Assembly (NCBI GenBank): GCA_938015575.1
Contig: CALLPT010000219.1
Location: forward strand, 1-32,260
DNA: 32,260 nt
DNA from: an uncultured Acidimicrobiales bacterium
GTDB taxonomy: Bacteria > Actinomycetota > Acidimicrobiia > Acidimicrobiales > UBA10347
Direction: 5' to 3'
A program made the position numbers and the translations under genes. A model generated the notes under the pieces. The model was not told where the DNA came from. It was given only the letters and a program-made list of their open reading frames with translations, and made no database searches. The stretch's first letter is position 1. Each line of letters starts with the position of its first letter. Shown here piece by piece: positions 1-8,861 of the stretch.

Positions 1-1
1 C

Positions 2-217
2 TACGAGATCTTCATGCAGGAGAAGACGCTGAAAGGCTCGATGATGGGCTCCAATGTGTTCCGTCGTGACATGCCCCAGTACGTGAACATGTACCTCGAC
101 GGTCGCTTGAATCTGGACGACATGGTGAGCCGCCACATTCATCTCGACCAGATCAACGAGGGTTACGAGGCGATGCAACGCCGCGAAGGCACCCGCACCG
201 TCATCAACTTCGACTAG
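2..217 (+). CDS. Zn-dependent alcohol dehydrogenase, C-terminal fragment (5' truncated by window)
   Basis: Open frame from base 2: YEIFMQEKTLKGSMMGSNVFRRDMPQYVNMYLDGRLNLDDMVSRHIHLDQINEGYEAM..., typical C-terminus of class III-type/Rxn4-like MDR alcohol dehydrogenases. Confidence 0.8.
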   Translation, partial: YEIFMQEKTLKGSMMGSNVFRRDMPQYVNMYLDGRLNLDDMVSRHIHLDQINEGYEAMQRREGTRTVINFD

Positions 218-245
218 TACGTCACCCCTCGAACAGGAGCACTTC

Positions 246-1142
246 ATGGACATCGGAATTTTCGGATTCGAAAGCAAGGTCGACGGTCTTGTCGAAGAGG
301 TCGCCGCTGCGGCCGGGCAGGGTTTCAGCAGTTTCTGGGTGCCCCAAATTTTCGGCTTCGATGCGTTGACGGCGCTTGCCGTTGTCGGCCGCGAGGTCCC
401 CGAAATCAAGCTGGGGACCTCGGTGATCCCGACCTATCCGCGCCATCCAATGATGCTGGCGCAACAGGCGCTCACGGTGAGCCAAGTGATCGGCGCCGAT
501 CGACTGCAACTCGGCATCGGCTTGTCACACAAGCCGGTGGTCGAAGGCATGTGGGGTATCCCATTCGACAAGCCGGTGCGCCACATGCGCGAGTACCTCG
601 AACTACTCGGGCCGCTTCTGCACGCCCAGACCGTGTCTGCAGCCCATGAGACGCTGACCGCCCGCGGCCAGATCGACATCCCTGACGCGGCACCGCCGCA
701 GGTGCTCGTCGCCGCGCTCGGCCCCCAGATGCTCAAGGTCACCGGACGCCTCGCCGATGGCACCATCACCTGGATGACCGGTGCGAAGACGATCGCGGAC
801 CTCACCACGCCAACCATCACCGAGGCAGCCGCAGGCGCAGAACGTCCGAGTCCCCAGGTCGTCGTCGGTCTACCGATCTGCGTGACCGGCGACGTCGATG
901 CCGCTCGCGAGCGGGCAGCCCGTGAGTACGAGATTTACGGTCAGCTTCCGTCGTATCGGGCCATGCTCGACCATGAGGGTCTCGACGGCCCGGCCGATCT
1001 CGCCCTGATCGGCGATGGCGACTCGATCCGTGAACGGCTCGCCGCATTCGAAGCCGCCGGCATGACCACGTTCGCGGCGAGCGCCTTCGGCTCAGAATCC
1101 GAACGAGCTGCGACCCGGGCGTTCCTGCAAACGTTGCTCTAG
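246..1142 (+). CDS. LLM class (F420-dependent-like) oxidoreductase
   Basis: 298 aa; MDIGIFGFESKVDGLVEEVAAAAGQGFSSFWVPQ...LGTSVIPTYPRHPMMLAQQALTVSQV...RLQLGIGLSHKPV matches luciferase-like TIM-barrel pattern. Confidence 0.88.
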   Translation: MDIGIFGFESKVDGLVEEVAAAAGQGFSSFWVPQIFGFDALTALAVVGREVPEIKLGTSVIPTYPRHPMMLAQQALTVSQVIGADRLQLGIGLSHKPVVEGMWGIPFDKPVRHMREYLELLGPLLHAQTVSAAHETLTARGQIDIPDAAPPQVLVAALGPQMLKVTGRLADGTITWMTGAKTIADLTTPTITEAAAGAERPSPQVVVGLPICVTGDVDAARERAAREYEIYGQLPSYRAMLDHEGLDGPADLALIGDGDSIRERLAAFEAAGMTTFAASAFGSESERAATRAFLQTLL

Positions 1143-1215
1143 CAGCCCACTCGACGTTCGATTACGACACCGAGACGCCGAGACTTCCGGAGCACAAACA
1201 CGTAGCGTGCCCTCC

Positions 1216-1662
1216 ATGGCAAACAGGACGTCGTGTGAACGGGCGGATCACACGCGGCGCCGCCTTGAGACCGAGCCGAACGTGTGGCTGGCCACGGCGT
1301 CACCCGACGGCGACCCGCACCTGGTGCCTCTGTCACTGGCGTGGATCGACGACCAGATCGTGGTCGCGACTCCCTCGGACACGATCACGGCGAAGAACGC
1401 GGCCGCCAACGGGCGCGGCCGAGCCACGCTCGACAGCGCAGATGACGTCGCGATCTTTGACGTGGCGATCGATGTCGTCGACTACCGAACCGCAGATCGG
1501 ACACTCATAGGCGGCTACGTCACGCGAGTCGGCTGGGACCCTGGCGACAACGACGGCGAGTGGTCACTCCTGATCCTGACGTTGCTGCGGGGCCAAGCAT
1601 GGAACGGTCCCGGCGAGATGGCGGGGCGAACCATCATCCGAGACGGAGCATGGCTGGGCTGA
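1216..1662 (+). CDS. PPOX-class (pyridoxamine 5'-phosphate oxidase fold) F420/FMN-binding protein
   Basis: MANRTSCERADHTRRRLETEPNVWLATASPDGDPHLVPLSLAWIDDQIVVATPSDTITAKNAAANGRGRATLD; split-barrel flavin pattern. ORF track start is GTG 1207; ATG 1216 preferred. Confidence 0.78.
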   Translation: MANRTSCERADHTRRRLETEPNVWLATASPDGDPHLVPLSLAWIDDQIVVATPSDTITAKNAAANGRGRATLDSADDVAIFDVAIDVVDYRTADRTLIGGYVTRVGWDPGDNDGEWSLLILTLLRGQAWNGPGEMAGRTIIRDGAWLG

Positions 1663-1671
1663 CCGCCAGGG

Positions 1672-2529
1672 TCAGAAGCCGGCCTTTTCCTTCGCTCGGC
1701 CAAGACGCTCGTCGAGCTCGTCGAGGCTCCGTGCGAAGACACCAAGAATCAGCTGCTCGACACCGGCGGCTTCGTAGGTCGCTGCGACCTCGGGCGTCAC
1801 TTTGTGGCGGTTCGGTCCGACATAGATCTTGATGTCGTCGCGGGTGCGACCCGCTTCCTCGAGGTGCTCGTCGAGTCGATCGAGCGTGCCCGCGATCTCG
1901 TCGGGCCCGACGTTGTACGCGTACCAGCCGTCCGCGAACGCCGCGACGCGGCGCATCGCCGGCTTGCTCTCGCCGCCGACAAAGATCGGCGGGTGCGGCC
2001 CCTGCACCGGCTTCGGGTTGAACTGGGCGTTGCGGATCGTGACCGTCTCGCCGGCGAAGTTCACCGGGTCGGCGCCCCAGCACGCCTTCATGGCGGCGAT
2101 GTATTCGTTCGTGCGAGCGGCCCGAGCCGAGAAGTCCATGCCGAGCGCTTCGAACTCTTCTTCGAGCCAGCCAATGCCGATGCCGAAGTCGACCCGACCG
2201 CCGGACAGGTAATCGAGATCCGCGACCATCTTTGCGGTGTAGACCGGCTGCCGCTGTGGCACGAGGCAAATCCCTGTCGCCAACCGAAGCGTGGTCGTGT
2301 GCGCGGCGACAAACGTCAGTGCCGTGAACGGATCGAGCACCCCATCGGGATTGCCCGGCACCTTGCCATCGTCGGAGTACGGATACGCCGACGCATAGTC
2401 GGGGAAGAACAACACGTGCTCCGGCACCCAGATTGCGGCGAAGCCTGCGGCCTCGATCCGCTGCGAAGCCCCGACGATGTAGTCGATCGGCGTGTGATGG
2501 CTGAACGCCATCGTGACAGCAAGTTCCAT
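1672..2529 (-). CDS. LLM class F420-dependent oxidoreductase
   Basis: 285 aa; MELAVTMAFSHHTPIDYIVGASQRIEAAGFAAIWVPEHVLFFP...GGRVDFGIGIGWLEEEFEALG...GPHPPIFVGGESKPAMRRVA. Confidence 0.9.
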   Translation of the reverse strand: MELAVTMAFSHHTPIDYIVGASQRIEAAGFAAIWVPEHVLFFPDYASAYPYSDDGKVPGNPDGVLDPFTALTFVAAHTTTLRLATGICLVPQRQPVYTAKMVADLDYLSGGRVDFGIGIGWLEEEFEALGMDFSARAARTNEYIAAMKACWGADPVNFAGETVTIRNAQFNPKPVQGPHPPIFVGGESKPAMRRVAAFADGWYAYNVGPDEIAGTLDRLDEHLEEAGRTRDDIKIYVGPNRHKVTPEVAATYEAAGVEQLILGVFARSLDELDERLGRAKEKAGF

Positions 2530-2556
2530 GATTCCCCCTGAGGTGGCGACGAGTGA

Positions 2557-3222
2557 TCAGCTGGTGTGGCTGAAGAATGTTTCGAGCGGTTCGCGCGGCA
2601 TCCGCACGGTATTGATGTGGGCCTCTTTGTCTTCCCAGCCAAAGGACAGCCCGAACAGGATCCCGTTCTCTTCCGGGATGTCGGCAATCTCGCGCACCGG
2701 ATCGGGATAGCTCGCCAGCGCACCCTGTGCAATGCAGCCGACGCCCTTCTCCTGCATGACGAGCATGACGGTTTGCAAGAAGATGCCCATGTCGAAGGCG
2801 TTGCTGCGATCCATCGACCGTGGCATCGAGAAGAACGCCACATGGGGCGCACCAAAGAACTCGAAGTTCTTTCGTGCCAGCGCAGCTCGGCCCTCGCGGT
2901 CTTCGCGGGTCACACCCATGGTTCCGTAGTAGCCCCAGCCGCACGCCCGGCGCCGTTCCAGATACACCCCGGTCAACGCGTCTTTGGCCGCGGGAAACTC
3001 GCGATTGGGCGGCACTCCCTCGTCGGCAAGCGCGCAGATCGCCGCCTCGAGGCGAATCCGGGGGTCGCCTGACACCACCGCGACATGCCACGGCTGGCAA
3101 TTCGTATTCGACGGCGCCAGCCGAGCAATGTCGAAGATCTCGGTGATCAGCTCATCAGGAAGAGGTTCGGGTAGATAGCCGCGAACGGAGTAGCGGCTCG
3201 AAACTGCGTCGGAGACGTTCAC
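2557..3222 (-). CDS. nitroreductase family protein
   Basis: 221 aa; AVSSRYSVRGYLPEPLPDELITEIFDIARLAPSNTNCQPWHVAVVSG...GWEDKEAHINTVRMPREPLETF, canonical nitroreductase motifs. Confidence 0.92.
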   Translation of the reverse strand: MNVSDAVSSRYSVRGYLPEPLPDELITEIFDIARLAPSNTNCQPWHVAVVSGDPRIRLEAAICALADEGVPPNREFPAAKDALTGVYLERRRACGWGYYGTMGVTREDREGRAALARKNFEFFGAPHVAFFSMPRSMDRSNAFDMGIFLQTVMLVMQEKGVGCIAQGALASYPDPVREIADIPEENGILFGLSFGWEDKEAHINTVRMPREPLETFFSHTS

Positions 3223-3226
3223 GCCA

Positions 3227-3736
3227 CTATTGATACTTGGCCGCGTTCGCTTTCATGTACTCGGCGAGGTTGGCCAGCGATCCTCGAGCCTGGCGTTTGA
3301 ACCCGGCGTTGACCAATCCCTGCGTCGCTCGGAAGAATCCGGCACCCTCGAACGCCCAGCTCCAGCGCAGTTCACAGCGGTCGTTGCCCTGGGGTGTCAA
3401 GACATAGTCCTCGGCGAACGCGGCAAAGAACGGCAGACCCGTGCGCACGAAGTAAAACGCCATGCGTCGACCGTCTTCCCAAGCGAAGAAGTCCTCTTCG
3501 ATCGCACCGCCGGGCTTCACGCTCACCGTTCGGGTGGTGCCGATCCCGTACGGCCGAGGCGAGGTCCACTCGACCGATTGAATTGCCTCGAGCCACTGGC
3601 CCCACGCGTCGCCATCTTCGAGACACCGGAACGTCGCCTCGGCCGAAGCTGGGATCGTCTGGATGAGATGGTCGCGGACAGGTGCGGTCTCGAGGAAGCT
3701 CGGGTCGACGACCCGAAGTTGTCGCAACTTCGCCAT
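3227..3736 (-). CDS. SRPBCC family protein (polyketide cyclase/CoxG-like fold)
   Basis: MAKLRQLRVVDPSFLETAPVRDHLIQTIPASAEATFRCLEDGDAWGQWLEAIQSVEWTSPRPYGIGTTRTV; ORF opens at 3784 but ATG 3736 is more likely and leaves 46 bp to the divergent gene. Confidence 0.78.
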   Translation of the reverse strand: MAKLRQLRVVDPSFLETAPVRDHLIQTIPASAEATFRCLEDGDAWGQWLEAIQSVEWTSPRPYGIGTTRTVSVKPGGAIEEDFFAWEDGRRMAFYFVRTGLPFFAAFAEDYVLTPQGNDRCELRWSWAFEGAGFFRATQGLVNAGFKRQARGSLANLAEYMKANAAKYQ

Positions 3737-3782
3737 GGCGCCACGGTAAACGAGCAGGCTCGGCAGTGTGCGAAACTGGTAC

Positions 3783-4658
3783 ATGGACTACCTGGCACCG
3801 ACTTCGGTCGAAGAGGCGGTCGGGGCGCTCGCTGCGCAACCCGATGCCCGAGTTTTCGCTGGCGCAACCGACCTGATCCCTCAGATCCGAGCGGGGCGCC
3901 CCGAACCGGGCCTCCTCATCGATCTCAAGCGCATCGACCGCTGCACCACCGTCACCAAGACCGACACCGGCTGGGTCGTCGGAGCGGCCACACCGACCTC
4001 TCGGCTGACCGAGGATCCCGACTTCTCATCCACCCTCCCAGGACTGAGCGAAGCAGCCGGGCTGATCGGCAGCGATCAGATTCAGAACCGGTCGAGTCTT
4101 GGCGGCAACCTGTGCAATGCATCGCCGGCCGCAGACTCGGTGCCGGCAATGCTCGTCAACGAGGTCCGAGCCGTCGTCGCCGGAGGCAACGGCACCCGCA
4201 CGCTGCCGGTCGGCGACATCACGACCGGGCCGGGCAAGACTTCGCTCGCCGACGACGAGTTCATTGTCGAGTTCGAAATCGATGCACCGCCACCAAACAC
4301 GGGCGATGCCTATCTGCGCATGATTCCGCGCACCGAGATGGACATCGCCGTCGTCGGGGCGGGCGCACAAATCACCCTCGACGCCGACGGCAACTGCGCC
4401 GCCGCCCGGATCGCGCTCGGCGCCGTCGCCCCGACGGCGCTTCGTGTCGCCGACGCCGAAGCCGCCCTCGTCGGCAACCCGATCAACGACGACACGCTCG
4501 CCGCGGTCGCCGCGGCTGCGAGCGCAGCATGCAATCCAATCGATGACAAGCGCGGCACCATCGCCTATCGCAAACAAGTCGCCGGCGTCCTCGCCAAGCG
4601 AGCTGTCAAACTCGCCGCCGACCGGGCCGCTGGCACCAACGCAAACGGAGCTCACTGA
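3783..4658 (+). CDS. molybdenum hydroxylase FAD-binding subunit (CoxM/XdhB-like)
   Basis: MDYLAPTSVEEAVGALAAQPDARVFAGATDLIPQIRAG...LIGSDQIQNRSSLGGNLCNASPAADSVPAML; AGATDL and LGGNLCNASPAAD FAD-binding motifs. ATG at 3783 within ORF 3768..4658. Confidence 0.93.
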   Translation: MDYLAPTSVEEAVGALAAQPDARVFAGATDLIPQIRAGRPEPGLLIDLKRIDRCTTVTKTDTGWVVGAATPTSRLTEDPDFSSTLPGLSEAAGLIGSDQIQNRSSLGGNLCNASPAADSVPAMLVNEVRAVVAGGNGTRTLPVGDITTGPGKTSLADDEFIVEFEIDAPPPNTGDAYLRMIPRTEMDIAVVGAGAQITLDADGNCAAARIALGAVAPTALRVADAEAALVGNPINDDTLAAVAAAASAACNPIDDKRGTIAYRKQVAGVLAKRAVKLAADRAAGTNANGAH

Positions 4659-5149
4659 TGAATACACCACACACCAAGTCAGTGGTCAGCTGCACGATCA
4701 ACGGCAATGCCACCCAGTTCCTGGCCGACAGTGGCGGCACGCTTCTCAATGCGCTGCGCGACGACATCGGCCTCACCGGGGTCAAAGAGGGCTGTGGGAC
4801 CGGTGACTGTGGCGCATGCTCGATCTTGGTCGAAGACCGGGTGACCTGCGCCTGCCTCATCTTCGCTCCCGAGGCCGAAGGCGCCACGATCGTCACGATC
4901 GAAGGCCTGGCCGAAGCCGACCATCTGCACCCACTTCAAGAGACCTTCCTCGAAGGTGCTGCCCTGCAGTGCGGCGTATGTACGCCTGGCTTCCTGATGG
5001 CAGCCAAAGCCCTGTTGGACAAGAATCCCGACCCGACCGAAACCGAAATTCGCTACGCCCTTGCCGGCAACCTCTGTCGCTGCACGGGCTACGACAAGAT
5101 CATTCGCGCCGTCCAAGACGCGGCCGAACGCATGCGCGAGAACGCCTAG
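4658..5149 (+). CDS. molybdenum hydroxylase (2Fe-2S)-binding subunit (CoxS-like)
   Basis: 163 aa; both clusters present: GCGTGDCGACSILVEDRVTCAC and LQCGVCTPGFLMAA...AGNLCRCTGYDKI. Start A overlaps last base of upstream stop. Confidence 0.95.
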   Translation: MNTPHTKSVVSCTINGNATQFLADSGGTLLNALRDDIGLTGVKEGCGTGDCGACSILVEDRVTCACLIFAPEAEGATIVTIEGLAEADHLHPLQETFLEGAALQCGVCTPGFLMAAKALLDKNPDPTETEIRYALAGNLCRCTGYDKIIRAVQDAAERMRENA

Positions 5150-5166
5150 GACCGAAGGAGCCAATC

Positions 5167-7422
5167 ATGACGATGACCGAAGATCCAACTACTCCTGGCT
5201 ACAAGTGGGTGGGCACCCGCCCCATCCGCCCCGACGGCCTCGACAAGGTCACGGGCAAGGCGCGTTTCGGCGCCGACCTGATCCTGCCGAACATGGTCGA
5301 GGCCGCGGTGCTGCGATCGCGCCACGCGCACGCCCGCATCCTGTCCATCGACACCGCAGCAGCGCTCGAGATGCCGGGGGTCCAGGCCATCATCACCGGC
5401 GACGACTTCCCGCCGACCGACGACATGGCGCCCGGCGACGCCCACCAGGCCGTCAAGGTCATGGCGCGCGACAAGGTCCTGTTCGAGGGTCATCCCGTCG
5501 CCGCAGTCGCCGCGACAAGTCGGGCCGAAGCCCAAGCCGCGGCCAAGGCAATCGTGGTCACCTATGAACAACTCCCCCACGTGCTCACGGTCGACGAAGC
5601 CATGGCCGATGGTGCACCGATCCTGCACGACGACCTGATCACGGCCAACGTCGACCCGGCGCCCGAGACCGCCTCGAACATTGCGAGCCGAGCGTTCTTC
5701 GAGCGCGGCGACCTCGACGAAGGTTTCGCGGCCGCGGACGCCATCCTCGAACGCAGCTACACGACCAAGCCCGTTCACCAGGGCTACATCGAACCCCACG
5801 CCGCCGTCGCCGACTCAGGCCAGAACGGTCGAGCGAACCTGTGGGTCTCGTCGCAGGGCCACTTCGACATGCGCACCATGACCGCCAAGGTCCTCGGCAT
5901 GTCGGCGTCGAAGATCAAGGCGACGCCGGCAGAGATCGGTGGCGGCTTCGGTGGCAAGACCACCATCTATCTCGAACCGCTGGCCGTCCTGCTGTCGCGC
6001 AAGGCCAACCGCCCTGTCCGGGTCGTAATGGATCGCGACGAAGTCTTCATGGCCACGGGCCCGACTTCGGGTTCGAGCATGAAGATCAAGATGGGCATCA
6101 AGAACGACGGCACCATCACGGCCTGCGATCTGTGGATGGCCTTCGAAGCTGGGGCCTTCCCCGGCTCGCCCGTCGGCGCCGCGTCGATGACAGCACTGGC
6201 GTGCTACGACGTCGACAACTTCCGGATCGAGGGGTTCGACGTTGTCGTCAACAAGCCCAAGGTCGCCGCCTACCGCGCCCCTGGGGCCCCGATCTCGGCG
6301 TTCGCCGTCGAGAGCATGATCGACGAGCTCGCCCGAGCCATCGACATGGATCCGATCGAGCTGCGCTTGGCCAACGCCGCCAAAGAGGGCGTCCAGGCGC
6401 CGTATGGCCCGGTGTTCCCCCGCATCGGCTTCATCGAAACGCTCGAAGCCATCCGCGACAGCGACCACTACCGGTCCCCTGTTCCCGAGGGCCAAGGGCG
6501 CGGCCTGGCCAGCGGTTTCTGGTTCAACATCGGCGGCAACTCGGTTGCGACCGTCAACGTGCATGCCGACGGCAATGTGTCGGTGATCACCGGCTCGCCC
6601 GACATCGGCGGCAGCCGTTCCTCGATGGCCCTGTTTGCTGCCGAAGAGTTCGGCATCGACGTCGAGCGTGTGCAGCCCCACATCGCGGACACCGACACCA
6701 TCGGCGACACCGACGTGACCGGCGGAAGCCGTGTCACGCTCGCGACCGGCAAGGTCGTCGTCGAGGCCTGTCGCAAGATCGTGACCGACCTGTGTCGCCG
6801 TGCCGCCAAGACCTGGGACTGCGAGATCGAAGACGTCGAATGGGTGCAGGGCCACGCCCAGCACGTGAGCGGAACCGAGTCGCCGCTGTCGCTCGCCGAC
6901 CTTGCAGCCAACGCCGGCCGGACTGGCGGGCCGATCTCGGCTACCCATGCCGAAAATGTGCGCGGCGCCGGCGCCGGCTTCTCGACCCAACTCGTCGACC
7001 TCGCCGTCGACGAAGAGACCGGCCAGACCAGCATCGTGCGCTACACGACCGCCCAAGACGCGGGCAAGGCGATCCACCCGAGCTATGTCGAGGGCCAGAT
7101 GCAGGGCGGTGTCGTCCAGGGCATCGGCTGGGCACTCAACGAGGAATACATCCATCGCGCCGACGGCACGCTCGACAACCCGAGCTTCCTTGACTACCGC
7201 ATTCCCGTGGCGTCTGATCTACCGATGATCGACACCATCGTCGTCGAGGTTCCGAACCCCAATCACCCTTATGGCGTGCGCGGTGTTGGCGAAGTCGGCA
7301 TCGTTCCCCCGATGGCGGCGATCGCGAACGCCATCGACCGAGCCACCGACTGCCGCATGGAGCACCTGCCCATGTCGCCGGTCGCCCTGCTCGAGGCCAT
7401 CAACGAACGCAACGCCGACTAA
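5167..7422 (+). CDS. molybdenum hydroxylase molybdopterin-binding subunit (CoxL/XdhA-like)
   Basis: MTMTEDPTTPGYKWVGTRPIRPDGLDKVTGKARFGADL...EIGGGFGGKTTIYLEP...KVAAYRAPGAPISAFAVESMIDELA...GVRGVGEVGIVPPMAAIANAID. ORF track start 4816 overlaps the 2Fe-2S gene; ATG 5167 follows AAGGAGCC. Confidence 0.93.
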   Translation: MTMTEDPTTPGYKWVGTRPIRPDGLDKVTGKARFGADLILPNMVEAAVLRSRHAHARILSIDTAAALEMPGVQAIITGDDFPPTDDMAPGDAHQAVKVMARDKVLFEGHPVAAVAATSRAEAQAAAKAIVVTYEQLPHVLTVDEAMADGAPILHDDLITANVDPAPETASNIASRAFFERGDLDEGFAAADAILERSYTTKPVHQGYIEPHAAVADSGQNGRANLWVSSQGHFDMRTMTAKVLGMSASKIKATPAEIGGGFGGKTTIYLEPLAVLLSRKANRPVRVVMDRDEVFMATGPTSGSSMKIKMGIKNDGTITACDLWMAFEAGAFPGSPVGAASMTALACYDVDNFRIEGFDVVVNKPKVAAYRAPGAPISAFAVESMIDELARAIDMDPIELRLANAAKEGVQAPYGPVFPRIGFIETLEAIRDSDHYRSPVPEGQGRGLASGFWFNIGGNSVATVNVHADGNVSVITGSPDIGGSRSSMALFAAEEFGIDVERVQPHIADTDTIGDTDVTGGSRVTLATGKVVVEACRKIVTDLCRRAAKTWDCEIEDVEWVQGHAQHVSGTESPLSLADLAANAGRTGGPISATHAENVRGAGAGFSTQLVDLAVDEETGQTSIVRYTTAQDAGKAIHPSYVEGQMQGGVVQGIGWALNEEYIHRADGTLDNPSFLDYRIPVASDLPMIDTIVVEVPNPNHPYGVRGVGEVGIVPPMAAIANAIDRATDCRMEHLPMSPVALLEAINERNAD

Positions 7423-7437
7423 CCCGACCCGTTCACC

Positions 7438-7680
7438 ATGATCACCGTCAAATTCAGCGCGACGGCCAAAGCCGTCACGGGCGAAGATGAGATCACCGTC
7501 GAAGCCCCGACGGTGCGCCGGCTCGTGCGACTTCTCGACGAACGATGGCCTGGCCTCGGTGACCAGCTCACCGAGGGCATGGCCGTCGCCATCAACGGCG
7601 AGATCATTCCCGACGCGCTCTACGAGGACATCCCCGACGGGGCCGAAGTCCACTTCATTCCCGCCATCGGAGGCGGCTGA
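7438..7680 (+). CDS. MoaD/ThiS family sulfur-carrier-like protein
   Basis: 80 aa; MITVKFSATAKAVTGEDEITVEAPTVRRLVRLLDERWPGLGDQL...AVAINGEIIPDALYEDIPDGAEVHFIPAIGGG; ubiquitin-like fold pattern with C-terminal GG. Confidence 0.85.
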   Translation: MITVKFSATAKAVTGEDEITVEAPTVRRLVRLLDERWPGLGDQLTEGMAVAINGEIIPDALYEDIPDGAEVHFIPAIGGG

Positions 7681-7751
7681 CCCACCTACTCCATTTCGCC
7701 TAGCGCGTCTTCAATCCCTCAGCCGTCGCCAAAAAGGGCCGATGGGATCAG

Positions 7752-8861
7752 GTGAACGTGGGATTGGCGATGGCCGGGGAGCAGGACCTCAGGGTCAATG
7801 CCGTCCTGCGCGCCCGCCTGCACCGGTTGATGCGCATCACCGTGTTCTGCATTCCGTTCTCGATGCCACCTCTCGTCGGATTGATCTGGTCCCAAGCAAA
7901 GAACACGACAACCGTCATCATCTGGACGTGCTTGGCGCTTGGCGCTGGGCTGGTGCAGTGGCTCGCCTATCTGCGTCGCGACGCGCACGAGGACTGGACG
8001 ATCCACGCCGTCTGGACCCAGGTGCTCGGCGGGACCGTATGGGGCCTCTACCCCTGGCTCATGATGCCGTCGGATCCGATCTGGCAAAGCATGTCGACCG
8101 GCGTGCTCGTCTCGGTCTTCACTGGCGCCGCGATCTACGCGTCTGCACTCCGGGCCACGTTCGTCGCGTTCATCGCGCCGGCGGCCCTCTTCAGCACCGT
8201 CGGGTTCCTGGCCATGGCCGACGGCGACGCCCGCTGGTCCGCACTCGTGACCTTCGGGACGGGCGGCTTCGCGGCCGTCCTCGGCGAGGCCTCACATCGC
8301 AGTCAACGCGAAACAGCCACGCTGACCGTGCGCCTCCATGGTCAAGCCCGAACCGACGAGCTCACCAGCTTGGCCAACCGAGCCGGTTTCGTTGAAACCT
8401 TGGGTGCCGCACTCGATGCCCAGAGAGGCATCGTGGGCGTCGCTTTCCTCGACTTGGATGGCTTCAAATCCGTTAACGACGAGCTTGGCCACGCCGCCGG
8501 TGATGAACTCTTGGTCGCTGTCGCCGCCCGCCTCGAAGCTCGCCTGGGAGCTAATGCCCAAGTCGCTCGTTACGGCGGTGACGAGTTCACGGTGGTCGCC
8601 CCTGATACAACCGAGATCGAAATGGCCGACCTGAAACGACGCATCGTGGACTCGTTCACAGAACCGTTCGCGATCGATGGTGCCACGGTCTCTATCAGGG
8701 CCAGCGTCGGCATTGCTCTGGCCCCGCCGGGTACCTCGCTCGCCAGCGCGTTGCAGGAAGCTGACGCTGCGCAGTACCAGGCGAAGCACCGCCGCGTACC
8801 GGGGAATCGTCGGGCCGCGATTGCGACCGTGACGGCGGAGATCCCACGATGTCCCGGATGA
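7752..8861 (+). CDS. membrane-anchored GGDEF-domain protein (putative diguanylate cyclase)
   Basis: 369 aa, GTG start; multiple hydrophobic helices then RTDELTSLANRAGF...FLDLDGFKSVNDELGHAAGDELL...VARYGGDEFTVVAP; intact GGDEF. Confidence 0.9.
   Translation: MNVGLAMAGEQDLRVNAVLRARLHRLMRITVFCIPFSMPPLVGLIWSQAKNTTTVIIWTCLALGAGLVQWLAYLRRDAHEDWTIHAVWTQVLGGTVWGLYPWLMMPSDPIWQSMSTGVLVSVFTGAAIYASALRATFVAFIAPAALFSTVGFLAMADGDARWSALVTFGTGGFAAVLGEASHRSQRETATLTVRLHGQARTDELTSLANRAGFVETLGAALDAQRGIVGVAFLDLDGFKSVNDELGHAAGDELLVAVAARLEARLGANAQVARYGGDEFTVVAPDTTEIEMADLKRRIVDSFTEPFAIDGATVSIRASVGIALAPPGTSLASALQEADAAQYQAKHRRVPGNRRAAIATVTAEIPRCPG

Noticed and set aside
1634-3100. 488-aa minus-strand ORF
   Set aside because: Alternate frame over the LLM and nitroreductase genes; Arg-rich shadow translation.
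4816-5166. N-terminal extension of the molybdopterin subunit ORF
   Set aside because: Overlaps the 2Fe-2S subunit out of frame; Arg-rich; family N-terminus begins at ATG 5167 with a good RBS.
5815-7155. 446-aa minus and 450-aa plus (5841..7193) alternate-frame ORFs
   Set aside because: Overlap the molybdopterin subunit, which has clear family motifs; the alternates are low-complexity GC-shadow frames.
5167-7422. Annotation as aerobic CO dehydrogenase CoxL
   Set aside because: Active-site loop is AYRAPGAP, not AYRCSFR (form I) or AYRGAGR (form II).
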